Assembly (NCBI GenBank): GCA_003222035.1
Contig: QHUS01000055.1
Location: 1-43,414, forward strand
Length of the DNA: 43,414 nucleotides
Source: Gemmatimonadota bacterium
GTDB lineage: Bacteria; Gemmatimonadota; Gemmatimonadetes; Gemmatimonadales; GWC2-71-9
Reading direction: 5' to 3'
The notes under the pieces: model-generated
What the model saw: the letters and a program-made list of their open reading frames with translations, nothing else
The model's database searches: none
Told to the model about the DNA's origin: nothing
In this document: positions 30,526-38,399 of the stretch, in pieces
Numbering within the stretch: position 1 is the first letter of the stretch
How the letters are laid out: each line of letters opens with the position of its first letter
Position numbers and translations under genes: made by a program

Positions 30526-32877
30526 ATGAGCGCCATACAGACGTCGTTCCCGGCGACCGAGGCCGTAGAGCACCCTCCCTATCTATGGGCCGCCGGTGTG
30601 ACGTTGGTGGCCCTGGCCATGTACGTGGCGACGCTCGCACCGACGACCCAGTTCTGGGACACGTCGGAATACATCGCCGCCGCGTACGTGCTCGGGATCC
30701 CGCATCCTCCCGGCAACCCGCTGTTCACGATGATCGCGCACGTCTGGGGTCTCCTGCCGCTCGCGGCCGGATTCGCCATGCGCGTCAATCTGCTCGCCGC
30801 CACGACGAGCGCGATCGCCGCGGGCTGCTGGTTCCTCGTGGGAGAGCGCTGGATGCGGGGCTGGGTGCCGGCGCGGCTGCCGCGCCGGCTGGCCGCCGCG
30901 GCCGGGGCGCTGGTGGCGGGGACGGCGTTCACGGTCTGGAATCAGTCGGTCGTGAACGAGAAGGTCTACACATTGTCGCTGCTCTCCATCGCGCTCGTCC
31001 TGTGGCTCATCGTGCGCTGGGACGATCAACCGGCGGGGGAAGGACACGACCATCACCTGTTGATGATCGTGTACCTGCTCGCCCTGACGTCGACCAACCA
31101 CATGATGGGTGTGCTGGTGGGCCCGGTGGTGGCGGTCCTGCTCTACCCGCGGCTCAAGACCACGCGTCCCCAGGACGATGACGCGCGGCGCGTCGAGTGG
31201 TCGCAGTTCCTCGTCTTCAGCACCGTGTGGCTGCTCATCGTGGGATCGGGACTGGAAGGTGTCACGCCGCTGATCGTCTTCGGCGTGTTGTTTCTTGGCG
31301 CACTGGCCTACGCGGTGGTCTACGCGCGCAACGGGACCTTTGCGCTCGCCGTCCTGCTCGTCGCGATCGTGGGCGTTTCGGTGTACGTCTTCCTTCCGAT
31401 CCGCGCCGCGCATTATCCGCCGATCAACGAGGGTGAGCCCACCACCTGGCGGGCGTTGTGGGACGTGCTCACGCGCCAGCAGTACGGCAAGCCGGAGCTG
31501 TATTACGATCCACGCTACCCCGGGGCGGGCCAGCCACGCACGCTCGAGCTGTTCGGGCAACAGCTGCTCAACTGGGTGCAGTATTTCGGCTGGCAGTGGG
31601 GGCGCGACTTGAAGGACAACGTGCGCTGGGCATTGACCGTCATGTTCTCCTTCATCGGCGGCCTCGGCGCGTATCGCCATTGGAGGGCCGATCGGCGCAC
31701 GGCCATCGCGATGACCACGCTCGTCCTGTGCGTCACCGTCGGGCTCGTGTTCTACCTCAACTTCAAGACCGGCTACTCCCAGTACCCCGACCATCCGAAC
31801 TGGCCGCGGGAAGTGCGCGAGCGCGACTATTTCTTCATCATCTCGTTCGCGTTATGGGGCGTCTGGGTCGGCATGGGGCTCGCGACCCTCATGGAATGGG
31901 CGAGCGACGGGATGGCGCTGCGGGTGCCCGACGCCGAGCGCCGCTGGCTGCTCGCCACGCCGGTGCTGCTGCTGGCGCTCATCCCGCTCTGGGGGAACCA
32001 TCTCACGGCTTCGCGCAAGGGCGAGACCCTGGCGCGCGACTTCGCGTTCGACCTGCTGCAGTCCGTCGAGCCGTACGGCATCCTCGTGACCGCCGGCGAC
32101 AACGACACCTTCCCGCTGTGGTACGCGCAGGAGGTGGAGCACATCCGTCAGGACGTGACCGTGGTGAACCTGTCGCTGGCGAATACCGACTGGTACCTGC
32201 GCCAGCTGCAGCGCCGGCCCCTCGCCACGTTCGACCCCGGCAGCGCGCCGGCGATCTATCGGGGCCGCGCGTGGGCCAAGCCGACCGGTCCCCTGCTGAG
32301 CTTCTCGGACGCCTACATCCGCGACTCGCTGCAGCCGGTCTACTGGCTCGGCGAGCACAAGACGTATGCGAACCTGGGCGGCGTCACGGTGACGCTGGAC
32401 CCGCAGCAGCTCGGGCGCCAGTACCTCGAGCGCGCGGACGTGATCGTGCTCCAGGCGATCAAGGATCAGCTGGGCCGTCGGCCGCTCTACTATTCGCGCA
32501 CGGTGGGTCCTTACGCCGACCAGTTCGGACTCACGGCAAACCTCGAGGGGCACGGGTTCGCGCGGAAGCTGAGCCTCCACCCGCTGACCGAGTCGGACAG
32601 CATCAAGATGGAGCCGGTGTTCGGCTTCGTGAACATTCCGCGCACCGAAGCGCTCGCCTTTGGCGTGTATCACTCGGACACGGCCGAACGCCGCCGGCCG
32701 CGCGGCTGGGTGGACAAGCCGTCCGAGGGCATCCTGGCGACATACGGGCTCCTGTATCAGTCGCTGGCGCAGGCGCTCCGGCCCACCAAGCCCGAGATGG
32801 CGAATCGCTCGTTGCTCGTCGCGGATTCGATCTTCCGAAACACCCAGTACGGCTTGATTCCGCCCAGCGAACGTTGA
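30526..32877 (+). CDS. DUF2723-family multi-pass membrane protein (probable GT-C glycosyltransferase)
   Basis: The 783-residue protein begins with the DUF2723 core: a first helix (AAGVTLVALAMYVATLAP), FWDTSEYIAAAYVLGIPHPPGNPLF (acidic residues in the first external loop, as in GT-C enzymes), then about ten membrane segments to near residue 520. A soluble C-terminal part starts with GILVTAGDNDTFPLWYAQEV. The family is grouped with lipid-linked-sugar glycosyltransferases (GT117), so periplasmic transfer of a sugar to protein or lipid is the likely role; the substrate is unknown. It lies 14 bases after purH. A truncated tRNA and a terminator follow its stop. Confidence 0.88.
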   Translation: MSAIQTSFPATEAVEHPPYLWAAGVTLVALAMYVATLAPTTQFWDTSEYIAAAYVLGIPHPPGNPLFTMIAHVWGLLPLAAGFAMRVNLLAATTSAIAAGCWFLVGERWMRGWVPARLPRRLAAAAGALVAGTAFTVWNQSVVNEKVYTLSLLSIALVLWLIVRWDDQPAGEGHDHHLLMIVYLLALTSTNHMMGVLVGPVVAVLLYPRLKTTRPQDDDARRVEWSQFLVFSTVWLLIVGSGLEGVTPLIVFGVLFLGALAYAVVYARNGTFALAVLLVAIVGVSVYVFLPIRAAHYPPINEGEPTTWRALWDVLTRQQYGKPELYYDPRYPGAGQPRTLELFGQQLLNWVQYFGWQWGRDLKDNVRWALTVMFSFIGGLGAYRHWRADRRTAIAMTTLVLCVTVGLVFYLNFKTGYSQYPDHPNWPREVRERDYFFIISFALWGVWVGMGLATLMEWASDGMALRVPDAERRWLLATPVLLLALIPLWGNHLTASRKGETLARDFAFDLLQSVEPYGILVTAGDNDTFPLWYAQEVEHIRQDVTVVNLSLANTDWYLRQLQRRPLATFDPGSAPAIYRGRAWAKPTGPLLSFSDAYIRDSLQPVYWLGEHKTYANLGGVTVTLDPQQLGRQYLERADVIVLQAIKDQLGRRPLYYSRTVGPYADQFGLTANLEGHGFARKLSLHPLTESDSIKMEPVFGFVNIPRTEALAFGVYHSDTAERRRPRGWVDKPSEGILATYGLLYQSLAQALRPTKPEMANRSLLVADSIFRNTQYGLIPPSER

Positions 32878-32892
32878 GATTAGCCTTCGAGT

Positions 32893-32938
32893 TCGGGAGG
32901 GCTAGACCTAACTGGTAAGGCGGCGGTCTTGAAAACCG
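32893..32938 (+). repeat. 46-bp direct repeat, left copy (candidate attL)
   Basis: Identical base for base to 34971-35016, 2,078 bp away. It covers the tRNA-Ser 5' half from three bases before the tRNA through all but one pair of the anticodon stem. Such repeats mark site-specific integration in a tRNA gene; an integrase remnant lies just inside the right copy. Confidence 0.8.
32896..32938 (+). pseudogene. 5' half of tRNA-Ser(UGA), truncated
   Basis: Acceptor 5' strand, D arm and anticodon arm are identical to the intact tRNA-Ser at 34974-35057. After the anticodon stem the sequence switches to a strong terminator. The variable arm, T arm and 3' acceptor strand are absent, so no functional tRNA can form. 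If transcribed, the product would be a 5' tRNA half fused to a terminator hairpin. Confidence 0.85.
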
Positions 32939-32967
32939 GCCTCGCTATGCGGGGCCGGTTCTTTTTT
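32934..32967 (+). terminator. Rho-independent terminator after purH/DUF2723 and the tRNA half
   Basis: A 12-bp stem (AACCGGCCTCGC with GCGGGGCCGGTT, one G-T pair) and a 3-base loop are followed by C and six T. It overlaps the last bases of the tRNA fragment. It would end the long plus-strand transcript from valS or purN. Confidence 0.9.
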
Positions 32968-33344
32968 CGCAAGTTTCCGCACGGAGAGGGACCATTTGCG
33001 GTCATTCGCAATCACCCTCCGGCACAGTCTGCGGCACAGCAAGCAGACGGGTAGTAGAGGGTCCCTCGAAGGCCCGACGAATGGGACTCGTCGAGGGACG
33101 CGTGCTTTGCACTCCGTGCCGCTAGACGTTGACGTAGCGAATGGGATTGCGACTGCCCTGCCGGAACTGATCGCCCAGATACCGACCGACGTACTTCTTG
33201 CGGATGCGTTCGGGGGCTTTGATGCCAACGAACTCCCAGCGACCCGCTCGCATCCTCTGGCGTCTGGCATCGGCCACCGAACGAAAAGCGCCGGTCGCGC
33301 CGGGCCTCGACGATCATGACTTCGATCAACACCTGGAGAATGAG
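32968..33344. other. Island left part without a confident gene
   Basis: No convincing gene is seen. A 9-bp inverted repeat (GTCCCTCGA at 33061-33069, TCGAGGGAC at 33091-33099) could form a hairpin. GGCACAGTCTGCGGCACAG at 33021-33039 nearly repeats a sequence in the integrase remnant. A short minus-strand ORF (33277-33122, 51 codons, with ERIRKKYVGRYLGDQFRQG) has protein-like composition and may be a fragment, but nothing identifies it. Confidence 0.4.
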
Positions 33345-33593
33345 ATGATCCACTTGTTCACCCATGAATACGGTCACCAGCGTGCGGGTTGGACCGATAA
33401 CACACCTAAGTACGCGAGCTTATACCATACCGGGCCCTTGCCGCCGGACCGTCAGGACGTAATGGTCCGTGGGGCAAGCTATGCGGAGTTGTGGGGTCAC
33501 ACAGATCCCGTGTTCGACGGGTGGGGCGACGAGAGGTCGGGTGACCACTCAACGTGCCGAGGTAACCTGGTCACTAATAGATTGGTTCGCTGA
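33345..33593 (+). pseudogene. Fragment of an HExxH metallopeptidase-like gene
   Basis: The frame encodes MIHLFTHEYGHQRAGW, with a zinc-peptidase HEYGH motif at 33363-33377, followed by about 65 residues with conserved-looking aromatic and Gly/Asp motifs (AELWGHTDPVFDGWGDE). A GGAG ribosome site lies 6 bases before the ATG at 33345, and the frame is open back to 33198. With the zinc motif only seven residues from the start, a catalytic domain is missing, so I read it as a truncated remnant. A small intact protein cannot be excluded. The stop lies 18 bases before the next gene. Confidence 0.45.
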
Positions 33594-33611
33594 GTCCGGA
33601 GAAAGCACCCT

Positions 33612-34649
33612 ATGCCGAGCTACCGGCGTCCCGACCAAATCGCATTGAAAACTCGTGTCGCGAAGGCACGGTTCACAGGACCGATGGCGGTGCTTCTCTT
33701 CGCCGCGGTTGCGACACCGGCACCCAAATCTGTGACAGCACAGGCGCTGGTGCTCACGGCCGGTGTTGGAAAGACCACGTTCTTCGAGGACGAACCGATC
33801 TACCTATTGGTACGACTCCAGAACGTCGGCACGGACACGGCTTGGACATATTTCTTCAGTTTGCTGTCTCCAGCGGTGACCATGTCCCTGAGTCGAGGAG
33901 ACGGCAAGCCCGCTGACGTTGCCAAGCCTGTCGTCGACCATCTCGTACGGCCTCCCTGGCGAGGAGAGCCTGTTGCGCCGGGCATTAAGTTTCTGCAAAC
34001 GATGGTGCTGCAGGACATTGCGGGCGACGAGTGGGATATCCGCAGCCACCTTCTCACGCATCATCTCCCACCAGCTCAATACGAGTTGCGAGTCACGTTC
34101 GACGCGCACGGAGGAGTGCCCGGTGCTACGCCCCTTACGGTGGAGGCCGCTCCCATCGTCTTTCGAATCAGAGAGCGCACGATCGCTGAGGAGAACGAGC
34201 TCAGGGAGCTCGAAGCGATGCGGAACATGGGATGGGATACAACGCGCGTTGAGGGCACCCCGCGGGCTGCGAACTACAAGCCGGTGCTAATCCGTTGGGT
34301 GGAGCGGCGGTGGGGCGATCAGCCAGACGATCCGTTCCTACCGTTCCTGCTGTACAATGGCCTGTACGGCGCGGGACAGGTTCTGTGGAGGCACATCCAG
34401 GCAGGCGAGGTGCAGCGCTTCGACCCTGACACAAGCGAGGTCGTGAGCGGCCTGCGGCTCGCTGTACTCGAGAGCCAAAAGCTCTCAATCGGAGGTGCGT
34501 ATCTGCTCCAAGCCATCTCCTTGCGCCATCCCGACCAAATGGCTGTTCTCGCCGAGAAGCTGGGGGCTACTCCGGCCGGCGAGATGGCTCGGGCTCACGT
34601 GGAGCGACTCCTATATGGTCAACAATTCAAACAGCAGTCGCCACACTGA
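33612..34649 (+). CDS. Exported protein of unknown function in the island
   Basis: The 345-residue protein has a GGAGA ribosome site at 33598-33602, 9 bases before the ATG. A long basic N-terminus precedes a hydrophobic signal segment (MAVLLFAAVATPAPKSVTAQA); the methionine at residue 25 (33684) would give a standard signal peptide. An N-terminal beta-sandwich-like part follows (VGKTTFFEDEPIYLLVRLQNVG, AQYELRVTFDAHGG), then a helical C-terminal half with TPR-like character (AVLESQKLSIGGAYLLQAISLRHPDQ). No family is recognised. Base composition is less GC-rich than its neighbours, consistent with acquisition. Confidence 0.7.
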   Translation: MPSYRRPDQIALKTRVAKARFTGPMAVLLFAAVATPAPKSVTAQALVLTAGVGKTTFFEDEPIYLLVRLQNVGTDTAWTYFFSLLSPAVTMSLSRGDGKPADVAKPVVDHLVRPPWRGEPVAPGIKFLQTMVLQDIAGDEWDIRSHLLTHHLPPAQYELRVTFDAHGGVPGATPLTVEAAPIVFRIRERTIAEENELRELEAMRNMGWDTTRVEGTPRAANYKPVLIRWVERRWGDQPDDPFLPFLLYNGLYGAGQVLWRHIQAGEVQRFDPDTSEVVSGLRLAVLESQKLSIGGAYLLQAISLRHPDQMAVLAEKLGATPAGEMARAHVERLLYGQQFKQQSPH

Positions 34650-34673
34650 CGTGCCGCTCCGCATGTCCCGTGC

Positions 34674-34955
34674 GTGGCAATGGAGCACAAATGGGCACGG
34701 GCGCGCAAGCGCGCGGGGCTCAAGAACCGGATCATGCATGACCTGCGGCGCACGGCGGCCCGTGACTTCCGGCGCGCCGGGGTGTCCGAAGGTGAGATCA
34801 TGAAGCTCTGCGGCTGGAAGACGCGCGCGATGTTTGACCGCTACAACATCATCGACGAGGCCGATCTCGCCTCGGCTGTGGCGAAGCGGTTCTCAACTGC
34901 TAACGGCACAGTTGCGGCACAGAAACGGGTTTCCCGCCAGGGCGCTGCCGCGTAA
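34674..34955 (+). pseudogene. Tyrosine recombinase (integrase), C-terminal remnant
   Basis: The 93-codon frame carries the end of a phage-type integrase catalytic domain: HDLRRTAARDFRRAGVSEGE (the H-x-L-R box), IMKLCGWKTRAMFDRY with the Trp at the usual His/Trp position and the nucleophilic tyrosine, then an ADLASAVAKRF tail. The first catalytic arginine, the beta-strand lysine and the DNA-binding N-terminal domain are missing, and the upstream DNA codes for another gene, so it is truncated and inactive. It ends 18 bases before the intact tRNA-Ser, the usual place for an integrase. Confidence 0.85.
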
Positions 34956-34970
34956 GTTCAGTAGCAGTAA

Positions 34971-35016
34971 TCGGGAGGGCTAGACCTAACTGGTAAGGCG
35001 GCGGTCTTGAAAACCG
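34971..35016 (+). repeat. 46-bp direct repeat, right copy (candidate attR)
   Basis: Identical to 32893-32938. Here it forms the 5' half of the intact tRNA-Ser, ending one base before the end of the anticodon stem. Confidence 0.8.
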
Positions 35017-35057
35017 CTGGGCGCAAGCCCGTACAGGTTCGAGTCCTGTGCCCTCCG
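34974..35057 (+). tRNA. tRNA-Ser(UGA)
   Basis: The acceptor stem GGAGGGC pairs with GCCCTCC (35050-35056), discriminator G. The anticodon stem GCGGT/ACCGC holds the loop CTTGAAA with anticodon TGA at 35008-35010, reading UCA serine codons. A long variable arm (GGGC GCAA GCCC), typical of serine tRNA, and a T arm (ACAGG TTCGAGT CCTGT) follow. CCA is not encoded. The D stem (GAC/GGC) has an A-G mismatch, present also in the truncated copy. The upstream DNA belongs to the island, so its promoter must lie there. Confidence 0.92.
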
Positions 35058-35124
35058 CTTCGCCGCTATCTCTGATACACCCCGGGCCAGCCGACCTGCG
35101 CGATGTCCTCGCCTGAGCGGCAGC

Positions 35125-36465
35125 TCAACTGCTCGCGATCGGTAACGAGAGCCGCGCCTCGCAACCGCGGCGGTCGTCAAGATTCGCGAGCGTGAGCGTC
35201 CCGCCGTGCGCCTCGGCGATCTGGCGTGAGAGCACGAGCCCGATCCCGGAGCCCTCTGCCTTGGTCGTGAAGAACGGGACGAACAAGTTGCCCGTGTCCG
35301 CAACCCCCGGTCCACCGTCGCGAACCCAGACCTCCAGCCGACCGTTTCGCGCCGCCCAACTCACCTCGACGTGCGCGTCGCTCTCCAAGATCGCGTCGAC
35401 GGCGTTCCGCACGAGATTGATGAGCAGCTGATCGAGTTGAGCGCCGTCGGCCTGGATCGTCACCTCCGGCCCCGGGCAGACGACCACGGCCCGCCTGGTC
35501 TCGAGCGCGGCCACTCGCCGCACCCATTCAACAACGGAAAGTGGCTCGAGGCGGGGAACGGGTAGCCGGGCGAGTCGCGCGTACGCGGCCATCAGTCGGC
35601 TGAGCGACTCGGCCCGACTGCCGATGACGCCGAGCCCATTGTCGAGGTCTTTCTTCCAATCGGGTGGCGGCGGATCGCGTCGCACCAGCTCCGCGAGGCT
35701 CTGCGCCAAGGACCTGATGGGGGCGAGCGAATTGTTGAGCTCGTGGCCGAGCACGCGGATGAGCCGCTGCCAGGCCTGACGCTCCTCCCGGCTCAGCGTG
35801 CGGCTCACGTCCGCCAGCACCAGCAGCTCGTGCGGGAGGCCCTCCTGACGGAACGTGCCGCGCCGCACCTCCCAGCGCCCCCGGACGCCGGCCAGCTCCA
35901 GCTCGACCACTCCGGGCGCGTCCGCTGTGAAGCACGGCCCGAGCCCCAGGTCCGCCGCGCCGCGGCCCAGCGCCTGCTCGCGCGGCCGCCCGAGCAGCGC
36001 CGCGCCGGCGCGGTTGACCAGCCGCAACGCCTGCGAGCCATCGAACGCGAACACGGCGACGTCGATCTCTTCCATGACCCGCCGCAGCAAGGCAGTGGCC
36101 TCCAGGGCACCGAGCCGCTGGGCGCGCAAGTCTTCGCCAAGGCCGTTCAGCTCGAGCAGCAGCAGGCCGAGCGCGTCGGCCGGGTTCGACCCGCGGGCGC
36201 GCATCGAGAAATCCCGCTCCCGCAGCGCGCCGAGCATGTTCGAGATCGTCTGCAGCGGGCGGATCACGTGCTCGCGCAGCGTCGCGGCGAGCCCGAGCCA
36301 CACGACCACGACGACCGTGGTGAGGGTCCACTGGGTGCGCGGCGCGAAATCGCCAGTCCAGAGCAGCGCGAACGCGAGCACCAACCCAGGCACGCCCGTC
36401 AGGAGCGCGAGCCACAGGACCCGGCGCTCGTGCTTCAGGCTCTTGCGGCGACGCTCAGAAGCCAT
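35125..36465 (-). CDS. Sensor histidine kinase, NtrY-like
   Basis: The 446-residue membrane kinase has two close membrane segments (VLWLALLTGVPGLVLAFALL and TLTTVVVVVWLGLAATL), then a HAMP-like stretch (VIRPLQTISNMLGALRERDF). A PAS-like sensor follows (EEIDVAVFAFDGSQALRLVNRAGAALLG). The HisKA box RVLGHELNNSLAPIRSLA has the phospho-accepting His at residue 241. HATPase boxes are N (NLVRNAVDAIL), G1 (DGGPGV) and G2 (GSGIGLVLSRQI). ATG 36465 overlaps the regulator gene by 11 bases. The input signal is unknown; the short external loop suggests sensing in or near the membrane. Confidence 0.92.
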   Translation of the reverse strand: MASERRRKSLKHERRVLWLALLTGVPGLVLAFALLWTGDFAPRTQWTLTTVVVVVWLGLAATLREHVIRPLQTISNMLGALRERDFSMRARGSNPADALGLLLLELNGLGEDLRAQRLGALEATALLRRVMEEIDVAVFAFDGSQALRLVNRAGAALLGRPREQALGRGAADLGLGPCFTADAPGVVELELAGVRGRWEVRRGTFRQEGLPHELLVLADVSRTLSREERQAWQRLIRVLGHELNNSLAPIRSLAQSLAELVRRDPPPPDWKKDLDNGLGVIGSRAESLSRLMAAYARLARLPVPRLEPLSVVEWVRRVAALETRRAVVVCPGPEVTIQADGAQLDQLLINLVRNAVDAILESDAHVEVSWAARNGRLEVWVRDGGPGVADTGNLFVPFFTTKAEGSGIGLVLSRQIAEAHGGTLTLANLDDRRGCEARLSLPIASS

Positions 36466-37816
36466 GCTGCTTGAGACGACGGTACAGCGCGCTGCGGGAG
36501 AGCCCGAGCGCCTTGGCGGCTTCACTCACGTTGCCACCCGCGCGCGTGAGCGCCTTCTGGACGAGCACTCGCTCGACTTCTTCCAGGCTCATCTGCTCGA
36601 GCGCCGCCGCGCCGTCGGCCGGAGCGCCGAGGGCGAGGTCGCGCGCGCGGATTACGTCGCCCTCGGCGAGCAGCACCGCGCGCTCGACCGCGTGGTCCAG
36701 CTCGCGCACGTTGCCGGGCCAGGGATGCGCCCGGAGGGCCTGCATCGCGTCCACCGCGAAGCCGGTGATCCGCTTGCGGTAGCGCGCGGCATGGCGACGC
36801 CCGAAATGGCTGGCGAGCAGCGGGACGTCCTCGGGGCGCTCGCGCAGCGGTGGGAGGCGGACCTCGACGGTGTTGAGGCGAAACAAGAGGTCTTGCCGAA
36901 ATCTCCCCGCCGCCGCTTCGGCGGGGATGTCCGCGTTCGTGGCCGAGATGACGCGCACGCTCACGCGCTGCGTCTTGGAGGATCCGACGCGCTCGAACTC
37001 GCCCGTCTCGAGCACGCGCAACAGCTTCGCCTGCTGCGGCAGCGGCAGGTTCGCGATCTCGTCCAGAAACAGCGTGCCGCCCTCGGCGAGCTCGAACCGC
37101 CCGACGCGATCGACCTTGGCGTCCGTGAAGGCACCCTTCACGTGCCCGAACAGCTCGCTCTCGAACAGGCCGTCGGGAATGCCGCCGAGGTTCACCGCGA
37201 CGAGCGGCCGCTCGGCCCGAGCGGAGGCGGCGTGGAGCCAGCGGGCCACGATCTCCTTGCCGGTGCCGTGCTCGCCCAGGACGAGCACGTTGGCGTCCGA
37301 CGGCCCGATCCGTTCCATGAGCTTGAGCACCGGCTGCATGGCGGGCGACTCGGCAATCAGCTCGGGGAGGCCTTCCCTCCGCAGGGCGCGATTCTCGCGC
37401 TCGAGCTGCTGGCTGCGCCGCAACGCCCTCCCGAGCTCCACGTGGGTGCGGAGCGTGGCGAGCAGCCGGCGGTTGTCCCACGGCTTCTCGATGAAGTCGC
37501 GCGCGCCACGGCGCATCGCCTCGACCGCGCCGTCGATGCTGGCCCAGGCGGTCATCACCACGACCGGGGGCGGCGCGTCGAGCGCCTGGAGTCGCGCCAG
37601 CAAGTCGAGGCCTTCGGCGCCGGAGGTGGTGTCCCGCGCGTAGTTCATGTCGATCAGCAGGGCGTCGAAGTCGCGCTTGTCGAGCGCCGAGAGGACGGCG
37701 CGGGGCGAGGTGGCGGTGTCGACCTCGTAGCCCTCGCCCTTGAGAAGGAGTTTCAGGGCCTCGAGGATGTCCTTCTGATCGTCAGCGACGAGGATGCGGG
37801 GGGCAGTCTGGCTCAC
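36455..37816 (-). CDS. Sigma-54-dependent response regulator, NtrC/NtrX family
   Basis: The 453-residue protein has a receiver domain (ILVADDQKDILEALK, phospho-accepting Asp 56 in LLIDMNYARD, then VVMTAWASID). The AAA domain has Walker A GEHGTGKE (Lys 187), loop L1 GAFTDA at 228-233 in place of the classical GAFTGA, GGTLFLDEIANLP and the R-finger region RFRQDLLFRLN. A Fis-type HTH follows (GGNVSEAAKALGLSRSALYRRL). It would activate sigma-54 promoters on phosphorylation by the overlapping kinase gene. The start is GTG 37816. Such pairs often lie beside ADOP permeases in Gemmatimonadota and Acidobacteriota, as here. Confidence 0.95.
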   Translation of the reverse strand: MSQTAPRILVADDQKDILEALKLLLKGEGYEVDTATSPRAVLSALDKRDFDALLIDMNYARDTTSGAEGLDLLARLQALDAPPPVVVMTAWASIDGAVEAMRRGARDFIEKPWDNRRLLATLRTHVELGRALRRSQQLERENRALRREGLPELIAESPAMQPVLKLMERIGPSDANVLVLGEHGTGKEIVARWLHAASARAERPLVAVNLGGIPDGLFESELFGHVKGAFTDAKVDRVGRFELAEGGTLFLDEIANLPLPQQAKLLRVLETGEFERVGSSKTQRVSVRVISATNADIPAEAAAGRFRQDLLFRLNTVEVRLPPLRERPEDVPLLASHFGRRHAARYRKRITGFAVDAMQALRAHPWPGNVRELDHAVERAVLLAEGDVIRARDLALGAPADGAAALEQMSLEEVERVLVQKALTRAGGNVSEAAKALGLSRSALYRRLKQHGF

Positions 37817-37824
37817 GGCGTAAA

Positions 37825-37928
37825 GGTGTCGGGTGTCGGGTGTCGGGTGCCAGGGGGTGCGAAGGTGTCGGGTGTCGGGTGTCGGGTGTCAGGTGTCGGG
37901 TGTCGGGTGTCGGGTGCCAGGGGGTGCG
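37825..37928 (+). repeat. Tandem GGTGTCG heptamer array, left arm
   Basis: Twelve 7-base units of consensus GGTGTCG (variants GGTGTCA, GGTGCCA) fall in a block of four and a block of eight, each closed by GGGGGTGCG. Positions 37863-37916 are complementary to 38400-38453 across the four-helix-bundle ORF. The array begins 8 bases upstream of the response-regulator GTG, so it also occupies that gene's promoter region. Confidence 0.9.
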
Positions 37929-38015
37929 CTGGAATGGTCTCTCTCGCATTCAAATGATGCGTTCCCCTGACCAAGCGCCGCTATTTTGTCGTCAGTCAGA
38001 AACGGCCCGGTATCA

Positions 38016-38399
38016 ATGGCGTCACGCCCAATCTCCATTCGGAGCTATCGAGACCTCGAGGTCTGGCAAGCCGCGGTCGAACTGGTCGAGCAGGTCTACC
38101 GCTTCAGTGCGACGTTCCCGAAGTGCGAGACCTACGGACTGCGGAGTCAGTTGCGAGAGGCCGCAGTGTCGGTTCCCGCGAACATCGCGGAAGGCCATGG
38201 CCGCGAGCATCTCGGGGACTACTTGCACCATCTGTCGGTGGCAAACGGGTCGCTGATGGAGCTCGAGACGCATTGCATCATCGCCCAGCGCTTGACCTAC
38301 GCGGCGGGAGACATCGCCCCGTTGCTAGAGCGAGCGGCTGAGGTCGGCCGGATGCTGGCGGGACTCATACGCGCGCTGAAACGGCGCCGGAGGAGCTGA
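38016..38399 (+). CDS. Four-helix-bundle protein (23S rRNA intervening-sequence / S23 family)
   Basis: The 127-residue protein fits the family throughout: SYRDLEVWQAAVELVEQVYRF, PKCETYGLRSQLREAAVSVP, ANIAEGHGR, LHHLSVANGSLMELETH, then a closing helix and basic tail KRRRRS. Members were first found in intervening sequences of 23S rRNA genes and are related to the Avd accessory protein of diversity-generating retroelements; they form basic pentameric bundles that may bind nucleic acid. The ATG at 38016 puts the family motif at residue 9; a TTG at 37986 is possible, and neither has a good ribosome site. The stop codon directly abuts the right repeat arm. It is opposite in direction to both neighbours. 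Confidence 0.92.
   Translation: MASRPISIRSYRDLEVWQAAVELVEQVYRFSATFPKCETYGLRSQLREAAVSVPANIAEGHGREHLGDYLHHLSVANGSLMELETHCIIAQRLTYAAGDIAPLLERAAEVGRMLAGLIRALKRRRRS

Larger units (their letters stand above)
32893..35016 (+). mobile_element. Degraded integrative island at tRNA-Ser(UGA)
   Basis: About 2.1 kb bounded by 46-bp direct repeats of the tRNA 5' half. Contents are an unassigned 0.4 kb, an HExxH peptidase fragment, an exported protein of unknown function and the C-terminal piece of a tyrosine integrase beside the right end. The central part is visibly less GC-rich than the flanks. Short near-repeats of GGCACAG-GCGGCACAG lie near both ends (33021-33039 and 34905-34922). The integrase lacks its N-terminal half, so the element is no longer self-mobile. 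The boundaries are inferred from the repeats. Confidence 0.7.

Noticed and set aside
32896-32938. Second functional tRNA-Ser
   Set aside because: It lacks the variable arm, T arm and 3' acceptor strand; only the 5' half is present.
33122-33277. 51-codon minus-strand ORF with protein-like composition
   Set aside because: It is short and very basic, has no ribosome site and matches no family, so it is mentioned only within the island region entry.
32996-33319. 107-codon plus-strand ORF in the left part of the island
   Set aside because: It starts in the GGCACAG repeat region, has an inconsistent composition along its length and no recognisable motif, and overlaps a competing minus-strand frame.
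37825-37928. Heptamer array considered as a CRISPR array
   Set aside because: Units are 7 bases with no unique spacers, and no cas genes are present.
35855-37957. 700-codon plus-strand ORF ending in VSGVGCR-type repeats
   Set aside because: It is antisense to the kinase and regulator genes, and its tail is only the translated heptamer array.
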